A DNA stretch of 64,000 nucleotides from assembly GCA_016720595.1 (NCBI GenBank), contig JADKKI010000040.1:1-64000 (forward strand). The letters are read 5' to 3'. A model generated the notes under the pieces. That model saw only the letters and a program-made list of their open reading frames with translations. It was not told the origin of the DNA and did no database searches. The position numbers and the translations under genes were made by a program. The stretch is from Myxococcales bacterium. GTDB lineage: Bacteria > Myxococcota_A > Polyangia > Haliangiales > Haliangiaceae. Shown here piece after piece: positions 38,962-48,245 of this stretch (positions are counted from its first letter, which is position 1; each line of letters opens with the position of its first letter).

Positions 38962-40044
38962 GTGTTCGACAGCGCTGCCACGGACGCATTTCAATCGCAG
39001 CTCGCAGATGCCTATGCGGTCACGTGCCGCGAGCGGGACTGGATCACGCTCCACCAGGAGATCACATCGGTCGGCAAGCAGATCGTCTGCCTCGAGGCGC
39101 GGGAGATCGATCTGCTGCGCGAGGCCGAGGAGACCAAGCTCTACCGCCGCATGGGGTTCCCCACGATCTATGCGTACATCGAGAGCGTGCTGCAGCACTC
39201 GCATCACGTGGCGACGGAGAGGATGCGCGTGGCGCACGAGCTGCTCGAGCTGCCCGCGATCGCCGAGGAGTTCCGCGCTGGAGAGCTGGCGTGGACCAGC
39301 GTGCGGGAGCTGACCCGCGTCGCGACGAGCAAGACCGAAGACGCGTGGCTCGATGCGGCGGAGGGCAAGCTGTCGACGGACATCCAGCAGCTGGTGCGCG
39401 GCAAGTCCAAGGGAGACCTGCCCACGGATCCCGTGGATCCGAAGAAGATCCGGCACCGCATCGTGCTCGAGGGCATCTCCCAGGAGGCGATGATGCTGTT
39501 CAAGCAGGCGCGCAATGCCGCCGCGGATGCGAAAGGCGCGACCTGCACCGACGACGAGCTGGTGCGCGCGCTGGCCGGCGCGCTGCTCGAGCCAGCAACA
39601 CAGGGATCATCGAACAAGCCGCGGCATCAGATCGCGACGACCACGTGCCGCGTGTGCAAGCAGGCGCACCGCGTGGGCGCCGGGATGGAGATCGCGGTCT
39701 CACCGCAGGAGCTGGAGCGCGTACGGTGTGACTCGGAGGACATCGGGGATCTGGAGCGCGAGGAACCCGGACGTAAGCTGCAGAGGTCGATCCCGGAGGC
39801 CACGCGCCGCAAGGTGTTCGTCAGGGACAAGCACCGGTGCGTGGTACCAGGGTGTCGCTCCACGCGGTTCATCGAAGCGCACCACATCACGCCGCGCTCC
39901 GAAGGCGGGCGTCACGAGCTCCGAAATCTCTGTCTGCTCTGCGACGCGCACCATGTCCAGCTCCATGAGGGTGTGATCGCGATCCGCGGCACAGCGCCCG
40001 ACAACCTGGTGTTCGAACTCCCGCTCGTGCACGTCGGGGACTGA
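38962..40044 (+). CDS. HNH endonuclease with DUF222-like N-terminus
   Basis: The 360-aa protein has an N-terminal helical domain of the DUF222/13E12 type (LREAEETKLYRRMGFPTIYAYIESVLQHSHHVATERMRVAHELLELPAI, WTSVRELTRVATSKTEDAWL), a Cys pair (TCRVCKQAHRVG) and an HNH nuclease near the C-terminus: RRKVFVRDKHRCVVPGC, IEAHHITPRSEGG, LRNLCLLCDAHHVQLHEG. The Cys pairs bind a structural zinc and the HH is catalytic. Such genes are multi-copy and scattered in many genomes, and are considered selfish or mobile. The gene is flanked by repeated hairpins (one overlaps its stop codon), which supports mobility. GTG start with perfect ribosome site. Confidence 0.88.
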   Translation: MFDSAATDAFQSQLADAYAVTCRERDWITLHQEITSVGKQIVCLEAREIDLLREAEETKLYRRMGFPTIYAYIESVLQHSHHVATERMRVAHELLELPAIAEEFRAGELAWTSVRELTRVATSKTEDAWLDAAEGKLSTDIQQLVRGKSKGDLPTDPVDPKKIRHRIVLEGISQEAMMLFKQARNAAADAKGATCTDDELVRALAGALLEPATQGSSNKPRHQIATTTCRVCKQAHRVGAGMEIAVSPQELERVRCDSEDIGDLEREEPGRKLQRSIPEATRRKVFVRDKHRCVVPGCRSTRFIEAHHITPRSEGGRHELRNLCLLCDAHHVQLHEGVIAIRGTAPDNLVFELPLVHVGD

Positions 40045-40069
40045 AGGGCGATCAGTCCCTGCGGGGACT
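40037..40069 (+). terminator. Hairpin overlapping the HNH gene stop
   Basis: GGGGACT (40037-40043) pairs with AGTCCC (40054-40059), which can alternatively pair with GGGGACT (40063-40069). The stop codon of the HNH gene is inside the first stem. The same AGTCCC-GGGACT palindrome recurs at 37391, 38158 and 38658. Confidence 0.5.
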
Positions 40070-40186
40070 GGTGGCGCGATCTCTGACAACTTCAGAGCTG
40101 AACGAAGCAATTCGGCTGGCGTGATCCGTCCCGACCGTGGCTCGTGCGGGCATCGGCGGGAGCTCCTCGCGTCACAGAACCGCATG

Positions 40187-40375
40187 CTCGTGGCCTCGTG
40201 CTGCGTGCTCGTGGCCGCGTACTCGTACCCCGTGCTCGTGCTCGTGCCGCGTGCTCGTGCCGCGTGCTCGTACCCCGTGCTCGTGCTCGTGCAGCGTGCT
40301 CGTGCCGCGTGCTCGTGCCGCGTGCTCGTGCCGCGTGCCGCGTGCTCGTGTCACGTGCTCGTGCGGCCACCCGCC
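40187..40375. repeat. 6/12-bp periodic repeat
   Basis: About 190 bp dominated by the unit CGTGCTCGTGCC with variants (CGTACCC, GTCACG). It fills much of the 487-bp gap between the HNH and lipid kinase genes; the rest shows no clear feature beyond the promoter box at 40517. Confidence 0.75.
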
Positions 40376-40516
40376 GCCGGGACCTCGCGCATGTCGACGC
40401 GTGCGCCACGTACCTCGGACGCTGTGGAGGCGCTGCTCCCTGTCGCACCGACACGCCCAATCCCACGGAGCCGCTGAGATCTCGGGCACTTCGGCTGCAG
40501 GGTCCGACCCCGCAGG

Positions 40517-40522
40517 TATAGT
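40517..40522 (+). promoter_or_regulatory. -10 box (TATAGT) for the lipid kinase-recCBD run
   Basis: TATAGT ends 9 nt upstream of the ATG at 40532; this is the nearest promoter for the lipid kinase and probably recC and recB. Confidence 0.5.
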
Positions 40523-40531
40523 GCTGCTGTC

Positions 40532-41473
40532 ATGGTCGCGCCCCGCACGGTGGTCATCGTCAATCCCAAGTCGCAGGGCGGAAAGCTCGGCAAGCGATGG
40601 ACGGAGGTCGCCGAGATCCTCGGGCGCGCGTTCCCGTTCGACGAGGCGATCACGCAAGGCGTGGGCGATGCCACGCGGCTCGCTCGCGAGGCCTTGCGAG
40701 GTGGCGCCGGGCGGATCATCGCGATCGGTGGCGACGGCACGGTCAACGAGGTGGTCAACGGCTTCTTCGAGGATGGCGTGGCGATCGCGCCGGAAGCCAC
40801 GCTCGGCCTCATTCCGTTCGGCACCGGCGGTGACTTCCGTCGCTCGCTCGGGATCCCGCAGAGCACGCACGAGGCGGCGACGGTGATCGCGGCGGGTCAT
40901 CGCCGGAAGATCGATGTCGGCAAGCTCGGGTTCGTGGCCACGGATGGCTCGCCCGCCACGCGCATGTTCGCGAACATCGCGTCGTTCGGGGTCTCGGGTG
41001 TGGTCGATCGCCTGGTCAACGAGAGCGGGAAGAAGCTCGGCGGCAAGCTCTCGTTCATGTTCGCGAGCGTGCGCGCCACGTGGTCGTACAAGAACCAGCG
41101 CGTCCAGCTCGTGTTCGATGGCAAAGATCGCGCGGAGCTCTCGATCAACACGGTGGCGATCGCGAACGGCAAGTTCTTCGGCGGCGGGATGAAGGTCGCG
41201 CCCGCGGCGGAGATCGATGACGGCACGTTCGAGGTGGTGTCGATCGGGGACCTCGGGATGGGCGAGGTGCTGAAGATGAGCCGCAAGATCTATCAGGGTG
41301 AGCACCTGTCGATGGACAAGGTGAGCGTCCGTCGAGCGAGGGTGATCGAGGCCGAAGGGATCGAGCCCGGCGCGGTGATCGAGCTCGATGTCGATGGCGA
41401 GAACCCGGGACGGCTGCCGGCGCGCTTCGAGGTGGTGCCCGCGGCGTTGTGGGTCGCGGTGGCGCCCGTCTGA
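40532..41473 (+). CDS. Diacylglycerol/lipid kinase family protein (YegS/BmrU-like)
   Basis: The 313-aa protein matches the DagK_cat lipid kinase family: VVIVNPKSQGGK, GGDGTVNEVVNG (nucleotide loop), LIPFGTGGDFRRSLGIP, NIASFGVSGVVDRLV, GKFFGGGMKVAPAAEIDDG and the C-terminal LDVDGENPGRLPARFEVV. These phosphorylate diacylglycerol or related lipids at the membrane. It precedes recC by 6 bp, so it is likely co-transcribed with the recombination genes, an unexplained pairing. Confidence 0.88.
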   Translation: MVAPRTVVIVNPKSQGGKLGKRWTEVAEILGRAFPFDEAITQGVGDATRLAREALRGGAGRIIAIGGDGTVNEVVNGFFEDGVAIAPEATLGLIPFGTGGDFRRSLGIPQSTHEAATVIAAGHRRKIDVGKLGFVATDGSPATRMFANIASFGVSGVVDRLVNESGKKLGGKLSFMFASVRATWSYKNQRVQLVFDGKDRAELSINTVAIANGKFFGGGMKVAPAAEIDDGTFEVVSIGDLGMGEVLKMSRKIYQGEHLSMDKVSVRRARVIEAEGIEPGAVIELDVDGENPGRLPARFEVVPAALWVAVAPV

Positions 41474-41479
41474 GGCCCG

Positions 41480-44400
41480 ATGCTGCGTGCGGTCCATAGC
41501 AACCGCGCCGAGGCCTTGCTCGCGGCGCTGCTGGAGGCATTGCCTCCGGCGGATCCGTTCGCGCCATCGACGATCGTCGTCGGTGGACACCTGGTGAAGC
41601 GCTGGCTGATGCGCGAGCTCGCGTTCGCGCGCGGGATCGCGGCGGGCCTGGAGCTGGTCACGTTCGATCGGTTCGTGGAGCACACCTGGTCGGCGCCCGA
41701 GGTCGGGCTCGAGGCGATCGATCAGGCCCAGCTCGCGGCCGTGCTCGCGAGCGTGCTGTCCGATGGCGACGTGGTCCGCGGGCTCCCGCTGGTGGCGGCC
41801 TATCTCGACGAGGCACCCGACGGTGGAGATCGCGCGGGTCCGCGCCGGGTGCAGCTCGCGCATCACCTCGCGCGGCTGACCTGGGGTTATGCCGCCACGC
41901 GCCCGGACTGGATGCCCGCGCTGCTCACGGGCAACGTGCCGAGCGAGCTCGAGGGTGATCCCACGGCGCGCTGGCAGGCGAAGCTCGTGGCTGGCGCGTT
42001 CGCCCGCCTCGCGCGTGCGGCGCCCGATCGTCATCGCGCGCTGGTGCCGATGCTGCCGTGGGCGCGCCGTCGCCTTCACCTCGCGCCGCCGCAGCTCGCG
42101 GGGCCGCTCGCGGTGTTCGGGATGCCGTTCCTGCAGCGCGCGCAGCTGGAGGCGCTCACCGATCTCGCGCAGGCCACGGACGTCACCGTCTACCTGATCG
42201 ATCCGTGCCGCGAGCTGTGGGACGACGTGGCGAGCCGGCGCGCGGCCGAGGGCACGGGCGATCCGCTGCCGCTCGTGCTGTGGGGCAAGCCGGTGCGCGA
42301 CACGCTGAGCGCGCTCGTCGAGCGCACCGGTGGAGATCTCGAGGATCGATTCGTCGACGGCGAGGATTCGTCCGCGCGCGATCGGCTGCTCGCCGACGTG
42401 CAGGTGCGGGCGGCGCCGTCGGTGGACCCGGGGAGTACGGCGGGAGTCACCGCGGGGGTGACCGTGCTGGCGTGCCCGAACCCGCGCCGGGAGATCGAGG
42501 CGATCGCCGCCGAGGTCCGCCGCCGCCTCGATGCAGATCCGTCGCTGAGCGCGCACCAGATCGCGGTGTGGATCGCGGGCGATGCGGATGGCTACCTCGC
42601 GCAGGCGCCTTCTGCGTTCGAGGCGGTGGGCGTGCCGTGTCACCTCGTGGATGCGCCGATCGATGATCGCGGGCGGATCGCCGAGGCGATGCTCGCGCTG
42701 CTCGAGCTGCCGACCTCGGGGATGGCGCGCAAGGATCTGCTCCGCGTGCTGACGCACCCCGCGGTGCTCGCGGGCTATCCGCACGTCGACGGGGCGGACT
42801 GGGTGCGCTGGACGGAGCGGCTGGGCATCGCGCACGGCGCCGACGCCGACGCCCACAAGGGCACGTACCTCGAGGAGTTCCCCGGACAGTTCCACTGGGA
42901 TCAGGGCGTGCGCCGGCTCGCGCTCGGGGCGTTCATGGTGGGCGAGCGCGCGGAGCGAGGAGCGGCGAAGATCGCGCGGCTCGAGCTGGCGCCCGAGGAG
43001 CTGCGCCCCGATCAGCAGGCGAGCGCAGCCACCTATGCGCTGCTCGTCCGCTCGCTGTCCGATGATGCGGCGTGGCTGGCCCGGCGCGAGGCCACGCTGA
43101 CCGAGTGGGCGGATCTGTTCGCCGGCCTGGTCGACATCTACCTCGCACCACGCGACACCGATGCCACGCGCGATCTCGAGCGCGTGCGCGCGATGCTCGC
43201 GGGCCTCGCGCACCTCGACCTCGATGGGCGCGCGATCGGCTTCCGCGAGGCGCGCGAGCACGCAGCTCGCCAGCTCGAGACCGCGAGATCGAATCGAGGG
43301 GAGCCCCTCGCGGCCGGCGTGATGATCGCGCCGATCTCGTCGATGCACGCGCTCCCGTTCGAGCTCGGGTTCGTGGCCGGGCTCGACGAAGGAGCGTTCC
43401 CCGCCGGTGATCAACCGAGCCCGCTCGATCTTCGTCGCGAAGGGCGCCCCGGCGATGTCACCCCGCGCGATCGCGACCGCGCCGCGTTCCTCGAGGTGCT
43501 GCTCGGCACGCGGCAGGCGCTGTACCTCTCGTACGTCGCGGTCGAGGCCAAGAGTGGGCAGGCGCTCGGTCCCTCGTCGGTCGTGCTCGAGCTCGCCGAT
43601 GCGCTGGCGCCGTACCTCGGCGCGGGGAGCAGCCGCGAGGCGCTCGCCCGGATCACGCAGCGCGAGCCGCTGCACCGGTTCGGTGGCGCGTTGCCGGGCG
43701 TGGTCCCCGCGATCGCACGCGAGCGCTGGGCGTGCGAGGTGCGCGATGCCGTGCGCACGCACCTCCGCGCCGGCGGCCACACGATCCCCGACGAGGAGGG
43801 GCTGTTCGCGCTGCTCTCGCATCCGGCACAGGCGCCGCTGCGCGCGGCCCTCGGGATCGTGGAGGCGCCGGCCCAGGCTGCAGCCACGGCGGGCACGCGC
43901 GGGCTCACGATCGCGAACCTGCGTGGGTTCCTCGAGCATCCCGTGCAGGCGTGGGCGCAGGCGGTGCTCGGCCTCGACGAGCTGCCGGACGAAGCGAGCG
44001 CCGAGCACAGCGACGAGCCGTTCCACCTCGATCGTCCCGATCGGGCGACCTTGCTCCGCGAGGTGTTCGCCACGCACCTCCGCGATCCCGGGCGTGCGCT
44101 CGAGGCCGTCTACGATGCCGCCGTCGCCGAGGCCACGCTGCGCGGACAGTTCCCGGTGGGCGTGTTCGCCGAGGCCGCGCGCGCGGTGGATCTCGCGGCG
44201 CTCACCACGTGGCGCGCGGGCGTGGGCCTGATCCCCACCGGCGGGGTCACGCGGTTCGGCTTCGGGCGCGCGTCGATGGGCGGGGCGGAGCTCCTGCCCG
44301 CGCTCGCGATCGAGCTCCCGGGCGGGCGCACCGTTCGCCTCACGGGGCAGACCGAGCTCCTGATCAAGGTCGGGGCCACGTACACGTCGGTGATCGCGCT

Positions 44401-44833
44401 GCCGTCGTCGGTGGAGAACCGGTCGCGGTACCACCTGCGGGGCGCGTTCGATCACCTCGTGCTCGCCGCGGCGGGCCTCGCCACCCACGGCCACGCGCAC
44501 AAGCTGGTCGATGCGAAGGGCAAGGTCGTCGAGGTCCAGCACGCGCCGTGGAACCAGGCCGAGGCGAGCGGGTACCTGGCCGGCCTGATCCGCGAGATGC
44601 TCGACGAGCCGCACGGATATCTGCTGCCGTTCGATTCGCTGGTCAACGCACTCTCGGGGAACAAGTCCGCGTGGAAGCGCTACTACGATCCACAGCGCGG
44701 GCTCGGGTTCGGGCCGATCGAGCGTCCCGATGGCCTCGCCACGCACGGCAACCCGGCCGAGCTGGCCGTCCGCCGGCTGCAGCCGCTGGTGGAGCGGATG
44801 GAAGGCGATCACGGCTTCGAGGTCGGCCCATGA
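41480..44833 (+). CDS. recC: Exodeoxyribonuclease V subunit gamma (RecC)
   Basis: RecC is the Chi-recognition and strand-splitting subunit of RecBCD, which resects double-strand breaks. The 1117-aa protein starts LRAVHSNRAEALLAALLE, a typical RecC opening. It has a degenerate helicase body lacking Walker motifs (AVFGMPFLQRAQLEALTDLAQATDVTVYLIDPCRELWDD), followed by PCHLVDAPIDDRGRIAEAMLALLELPTS and the GFVAGLDEGAFPAGDQPSPLDL region. A RecB-like fold lacking nuclease residues ends it (YHLRGAFDHLVLAAAG). The stop overlaps the recB start (ATGA). Confidence 0.92.
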   Translation: MLRAVHSNRAEALLAALLEALPPADPFAPSTIVVGGHLVKRWLMRELAFARGIAAGLELVTFDRFVEHTWSAPEVGLEAIDQAQLAAVLASVLSDGDVVRGLPLVAAYLDEAPDGGDRAGPRRVQLAHHLARLTWGYAATRPDWMPALLTGNVPSELEGDPTARWQAKLVAGAFARLARAAPDRHRALVPMLPWARRRLHLAPPQLAGPLAVFGMPFLQRAQLEALTDLAQATDVTVYLIDPCRELWDDVASRRAAEGTGDPLPLVLWGKPVRDTLSALVERTGGDLEDRFVDGEDSSARDRLLADVQVRAAPSVDPGSTAGVTAGVTVLACPNPRREIEAIAAEVRRRLDADPSLSAHQIAVWIAGDADGYLAQAPSAFEAVGVPCHLVDAPIDDRGRIAEAMLALLELPTSGMARKDLLRVLTHPAVLAGYPHVDGADWVRWTERLGIAHGADADAHKGTYLEEFPGQFHWDQGVRRLALGAFMVGERAERGAAKIARLELAPEELRPDQQASAATYALLVRSLSDDAAWLARREATLTEWADLFAGLVDIYLAPRDTDATRDLERVRAMLAGLAHLDLDGRAIGFREAREHAARQLETARSNRGEPLAAGVMIAPISSMHALPFELGFVAGLDEGAFPAGDQPSPLDLRREGRPGDVTPRDRDRAAFLEVLLGTRQALYLSYVAVEAKSGQALGPSSVVLELADALAPYLGAGSSREALARITQREPLHRFGGALPGVVPAIARERWACEVRDAVRTHLRAGGHTIPDEEGLFALLSHPAQAPLRAALGIVEAPAQAAATAGTRGLTIANLRGFLEHPVQAWAQAVLGLDELPDEASAEHSDEPFHLDRPDRATLLREVFATHLRDPGRALEAVYDAAVAEATLRGQFPVGVFAEAARAVDLAALTTWRAGVGLIPTGGVTRFGFGRASMGGAELLPALAIELPGGRTVRLTGQTELLIKVGATYTSVIALPSSVENRSRYHLRGAFDHLVLAAAGLATHGHAHKLVDAKGKVVEVQHAPWNQAEASGYLAGLIREMLDEPHGYLLPFDSLVNALSGNKSAWKRYYDPQRGLGFGPIERPDGLATHGNPAELAVRRLQPLVERMEGDHGFEVGP

Positions 44834-47800
44834 CCCGGGTCCCGCGGCCTGCGTCCCTGCCTCCGGCGACGGATCGGCTCGTCGTGGTGGAGGCCTCTGC
44901 CGGGACGGGCAAGACGTACTTCCTCGAGCACCGGGTGGTGGATCAGATCCTCGCCGGCGCCGAGCTCGGACAGCTCCTGCTCGTGACGTTCACCGAGAAG
45001 GCCGTCGCGGAGCTGCGCATGCGGATCCGCGATCTGCTGGATCGCCTGTCGCGCGCGGACACCGATGCAGAGCGCCCCGGCGAGCCGTTCTGGGAGCTCG
45101 ATGATGCGGCGAAGCGCCGGCTGCGCGCCGCGGTGACCGCGTTCGACCACGCGCCGATCTTCACGATCCACGGGTTCTGTCATCGCGTGCTGATCGAGGA
45201 TGCGTTCGCGGCGCGCCGGCTGTTCGACCAGACCCAGGTGGCCGACGAGGTCGCGTTCGATGCGGCGTTCGGCGTGCTGCTGCGCGAGCAGTTCGCGCGC
45301 ATCGCTCCCGATCGAGATCTGCTCTCGGCCTATCTGCAGACCGGCCGCACCGTCGATGATCTGCGCAAGCTGCTGCTCAGCTGCGCGCGCGTGGATGCGC
45401 CACTGCGTCGCCAGATCCAGCCCGCGCTGGCCCGCGCCGCGGCGCTCGGCTTGTTCGAGCATCTCGGCACGGCTGCCAAGCGAGCCGCGATCAGTGCTCC
45501 GATCAAGCACGGTGGTCATCGGAAGAACGTCGTCAACTGGATCGGGCAGATCGGCGAGCAGCTCGATGCCCAGACGCCCGAGGATTCCACGCCAGAGCTG
45601 CTCGCGATGCTCGATCGGGTGCGCGAGCCGCTGGAGAAGCTGGACGACAAGCTCGTCGTGATCGGCGCGGCCTCGATCGGCGCGACGGAGGTCCACGCGG
45701 CCGTGCGCGCGGTGCTGCAGACCGCCACGCTCGACGAGGCCCTCGCCGCGGAGCTGCTGCCACAGATCCTCGCGCGGATCGGCACCGACAAGGCCGAGCA
45801 CGGCCTGTTCGACTACGACGACATGCTCGAGCTCGTGTGGGAGGCGCTGCGTGACGAGCGCCGCGGCCCCGAGCTCGCCGCGCGCCTTCGGGGGCGCATG
45901 CCGTGGGCGATGATCGACGAGTTCCAGGACACCGATGACGTGCAGTGGCAGATCTTCCGCGCGGTGTGGATGCACCCGGAGGCCAAGGGCCTGACGATCG
46001 TCGGCGACCCGAAGCAGGCGATCTACGGCTTCCGCGGCGCGGACGTGCAGACGTACGTGAAGGCGCGCGAGGAGATGCTGCGCGCCGGCGCCACGCGCGT
46101 GTCGCTCGACGTCAACCGGCGCTCCACGGATCAGCTCGTCGCGGCGCTCAACCACCTGCTCGGCGGGAACCTCGGGCTGCCGCTCCTCGATCCCGCGCAC
46201 GGCATCACGTACGACGAGCCGGTCAAGGCGAGCGGTGATGTGGTGATGGAGGTCGGGGTCCATGAGGCGCGCGCCCCGATCACGGCGATCGCGCTCGGGG
46301 GCAAGGGCAGCTCCGACGAGCGCAAGGTCGCGATCGGCACCGCGATCGGCGAAGAGATCGAGCGCCTGCGCAAGGAGCCGCCGAGGTGGACCCTGCGCGG
46401 CGCGCCCCAGGCGTTCTCGCTGGGGCACGTGATGGTGCTGACGCGCTCGAACAAGGACTCGTCCGAGATCGCGTCGGCGCTGCGCGAGCGCGGGCTGCCG
46501 TGTGCGCTGGTCGAGCCCGAGAAGCTGTTCCGCACCCGCGAGGCTTCGGAGCTCGCGGCCGTGCTCGCGGCGATCGCGGCACCGCGTGATCGGTCGGAGC
46601 GCCTGCGCGCGCTGCGCACGCGGTTCTTCGACGTGCCGTGGAGCGATCTCGTGCGCGTCGTCGATGGTCCGGATCACCACCCGCAGATCGCGCAGCTGTT
46701 CGATTGGGCGCAGCTCGCGTCGCGCCGCGCGTACGAGGCGCTGTTCCGCCGCGTGGTCGAGGACAGCCGGTTCGCCGAGCGGGCGCTGGTGCTCGGCGGC
46801 GGCGAGCGAGCGATCACGAACACCTGGCACCTGATCGAGCTGCTGCTCGCAGAGGTCGCGCGCTCGCGCTGCGATCTGCACGAGCTGGTGACGCAGCTGC
46901 GCCGCTGGATCGATGACGACACCAGCCAGCCCGACGAGCGTGACGTCCAGCGCGCGGAGACCGATCTCGAGGCGGTGCGGATCCTCACGATCCACAAGGC
47001 CAAGGGGCTCGAGGCGCCGTACGTGTTCCTCTACGGCGGGACCTCGGGGCCGCCGGCCTCGCGCGTCCACACGTTGCGCGATGCCACGGGGCGCGCGCTG
47101 GTGATCGGCGCACCCGATCCCGCGACCAAGATCCTGCTCGCGGCCGCGGCCGCGGCGGAGGATCAGCGGCTCGCATATGTGGCGCTGACCCGCGCGCAGC
47201 TGCGCCTCTACCTCCCGCTGTATTCGCCCGACACGCTCAAGGACAACGCCTCCTATCGCCCGATCCAGCTCTGCCTCGCGGCCTCGATCGCGAGCCGGGC
47301 CGCACATCCGCGCGTGCTGTTCGACCTGCACCCCGTCCCCCTGGGCGGCGAGGCCCTCCCCGACGCCCCCGCCGATGCGCTCGTCGGGTTCGTCGCGCCG
47401 GCGCCACCACCGGCCACCGAGCTCGCGCCGCTCGCGCCTGCGCGCACGGGCCTGACGATGCTGTCGTATACGCGGCTCGCCCACGATCTCGAGGCGGCAG
47501 CGATCGCCGCGCCGCCGGGCGATGTCCTCGCCTTCGATCCGGCGGAGTTCGATGTCGATGACACCGCGGGCGAGGTCGGCGCCCGCGAGCTGCCACCGGG
47601 TGCGAGCTCGGGCCTCCTGCTCCACGACGTGCTCGAAGTCGCGGACCTCGACCTGCTGCGCACCGCACCGGATCTCGAGACCTGGGCGCGCGAGCCCGCG
47701 GTCCGCCAGCAGCTGTTCGACGCCATGCGCACGCGCGGCATCGAGCGCGATCGCCTCGACCACGCAGCGGCGATCATCCACCACACGCTGGCGGCGCCGC

Positions 47801-48243
47801 TCACGCTGACCGACGGGAGCCAGCTGCCTTCGCTGGCCAGCGCTGCGCGTCTCGCGCGCGAGGTGGAGTTCAGCTATCCGCTCCCGGCTGGCGCCACGAT
47901 CGCGCCCGGCCGCGGCCTGGTGAAGGGCTTCATCGATGCACTGGTCGCATGGACCGACGACGAGCTGTGGGTGCTCGACTACAAGAGTGACCTCCTCGCC
48001 GGTGACGATCTTGCGCGGGCCGCCGCCCTGCGGGTGAAGGAGCACTATGCCGTGCAGGCGCGGCTCTACGCGATCGCCGCGGAGCGCATGCGAGGCACGC
48101 GGCGCCTCGCCGGCCTCCTGTTCCAGTTCGTGCGCCACGACGTGGTGGTGCCGGTGCGCATCGCCGGCGACACCCTCGATGTGTGGACCACGTGGCTCGC
48201 CAACATTCCTGCACCCGGCCTCGCACCCACGCCGCTCGGATAA
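44830..48243 (+). CDS. recB: Exodeoxyribonuclease V subunit beta (RecB)
   Basis: The 1137-aa protein carries the UvrD-like 3'-5' helicase and nuclease of RecBCD. Visible motifs are Walker A EASAGTGKTYFLEHR (near residue 25), TFTEKAVAEL, FTIHGFCHRVL, FDYDDML, IDEFQDTDDVQWQIF (Walker B), GDPKQAIYGFRGAD, LTIHKAKGLEAPYVF and YVALTRAQLRLYL. The C-terminal nuclease shows GLVKGFIDALV then LWVLDYKSDLL and YAVQARLYAIA, with the catalytic Asp and Lys present. The ATG overlaps recC's stop. A longer frame upstream runs through recC and is a shadow. Confidence 0.95.
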   Translation: MTRVPRPASLPPATDRLVVVEASAGTGKTYFLEHRVVDQILAGAELGQLLLVTFTEKAVAELRMRIRDLLDRLSRADTDAERPGEPFWELDDAAKRRLRAAVTAFDHAPIFTIHGFCHRVLIEDAFAARRLFDQTQVADEVAFDAAFGVLLREQFARIAPDRDLLSAYLQTGRTVDDLRKLLLSCARVDAPLRRQIQPALARAAALGLFEHLGTAAKRAAISAPIKHGGHRKNVVNWIGQIGEQLDAQTPEDSTPELLAMLDRVREPLEKLDDKLVVIGAASIGATEVHAAVRAVLQTATLDEALAAELLPQILARIGTDKAEHGLFDYDDMLELVWEALRDERRGPELAARLRGRMPWAMIDEFQDTDDVQWQIFRAVWMHPEAKGLTIVGDPKQAIYGFRGADVQTYVKAREEMLRAGATRVSLDVNRRSTDQLVAALNHLLGGNLGLPLLDPAHGITYDEPVKASGDVVMEVGVHEARAPITAIALGGKGSSDERKVAIGTAIGEEIERLRKEPPRWTLRGAPQAFSLGHVMVLTRSNKDSSEIASALRERGLPCALVEPEKLFRTREASELAAVLAAIAAPRDRSERLRALRTRFFDVPWSDLVRVVDGPDHHPQIAQLFDWAQLASRRAYEALFRRVVEDSRFAERALVLGGGERAITNTWHLIELLLAEVARSRCDLHELVTQLRRWIDDDTSQPDERDVQRAETDLEAVRILTIHKAKGLEAPYVFLYGGTSGPPASRVHTLRDATGRALVIGAPDPATKILLAAAAAAEDQRLAYVALTRAQLRLYLPLYSPDTLKDNASYRPIQLCLAASIASRAAHPRVLFDLHPVPLGGEALPDAPADALVGFVAPAPPPATELAPLAPARTGLTMLSYTRLAHDLEAAAIAAPPGDVLAFDPAEFDVDDTAGEVGARELPPGASSGLLLHDVLEVADLDLLRTAPDLETWAREPAVRQQLFDAMRTRGIERDRLDHAAAIIHHTLAAPLTLTDGSQLPSLASAARLAREVEFSYPLPAGATIAPGRGLVKGFIDALVAWTDDELWVLDYKSDLLAGDDLARAAALRVKEHYAVQARLYAIAAERMRGTRRLAGLLFQFVRHDVVVPVRIAGDTLDVWTTWLANIPAPGLAPTPLG

Positions 48244-48245
48244 GG

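Noticed and set aside
40172..44812. 1546-codon minus-strand frame
   Set aside because: Antisense to recC and the lipid kinase; GC-rich codon bias opens the complementary frame. No family motif.
44809..48138. 1109-codon minus-strand frame
   Set aside because: Antisense shadow of recB with Arg/His/Gln-rich content.
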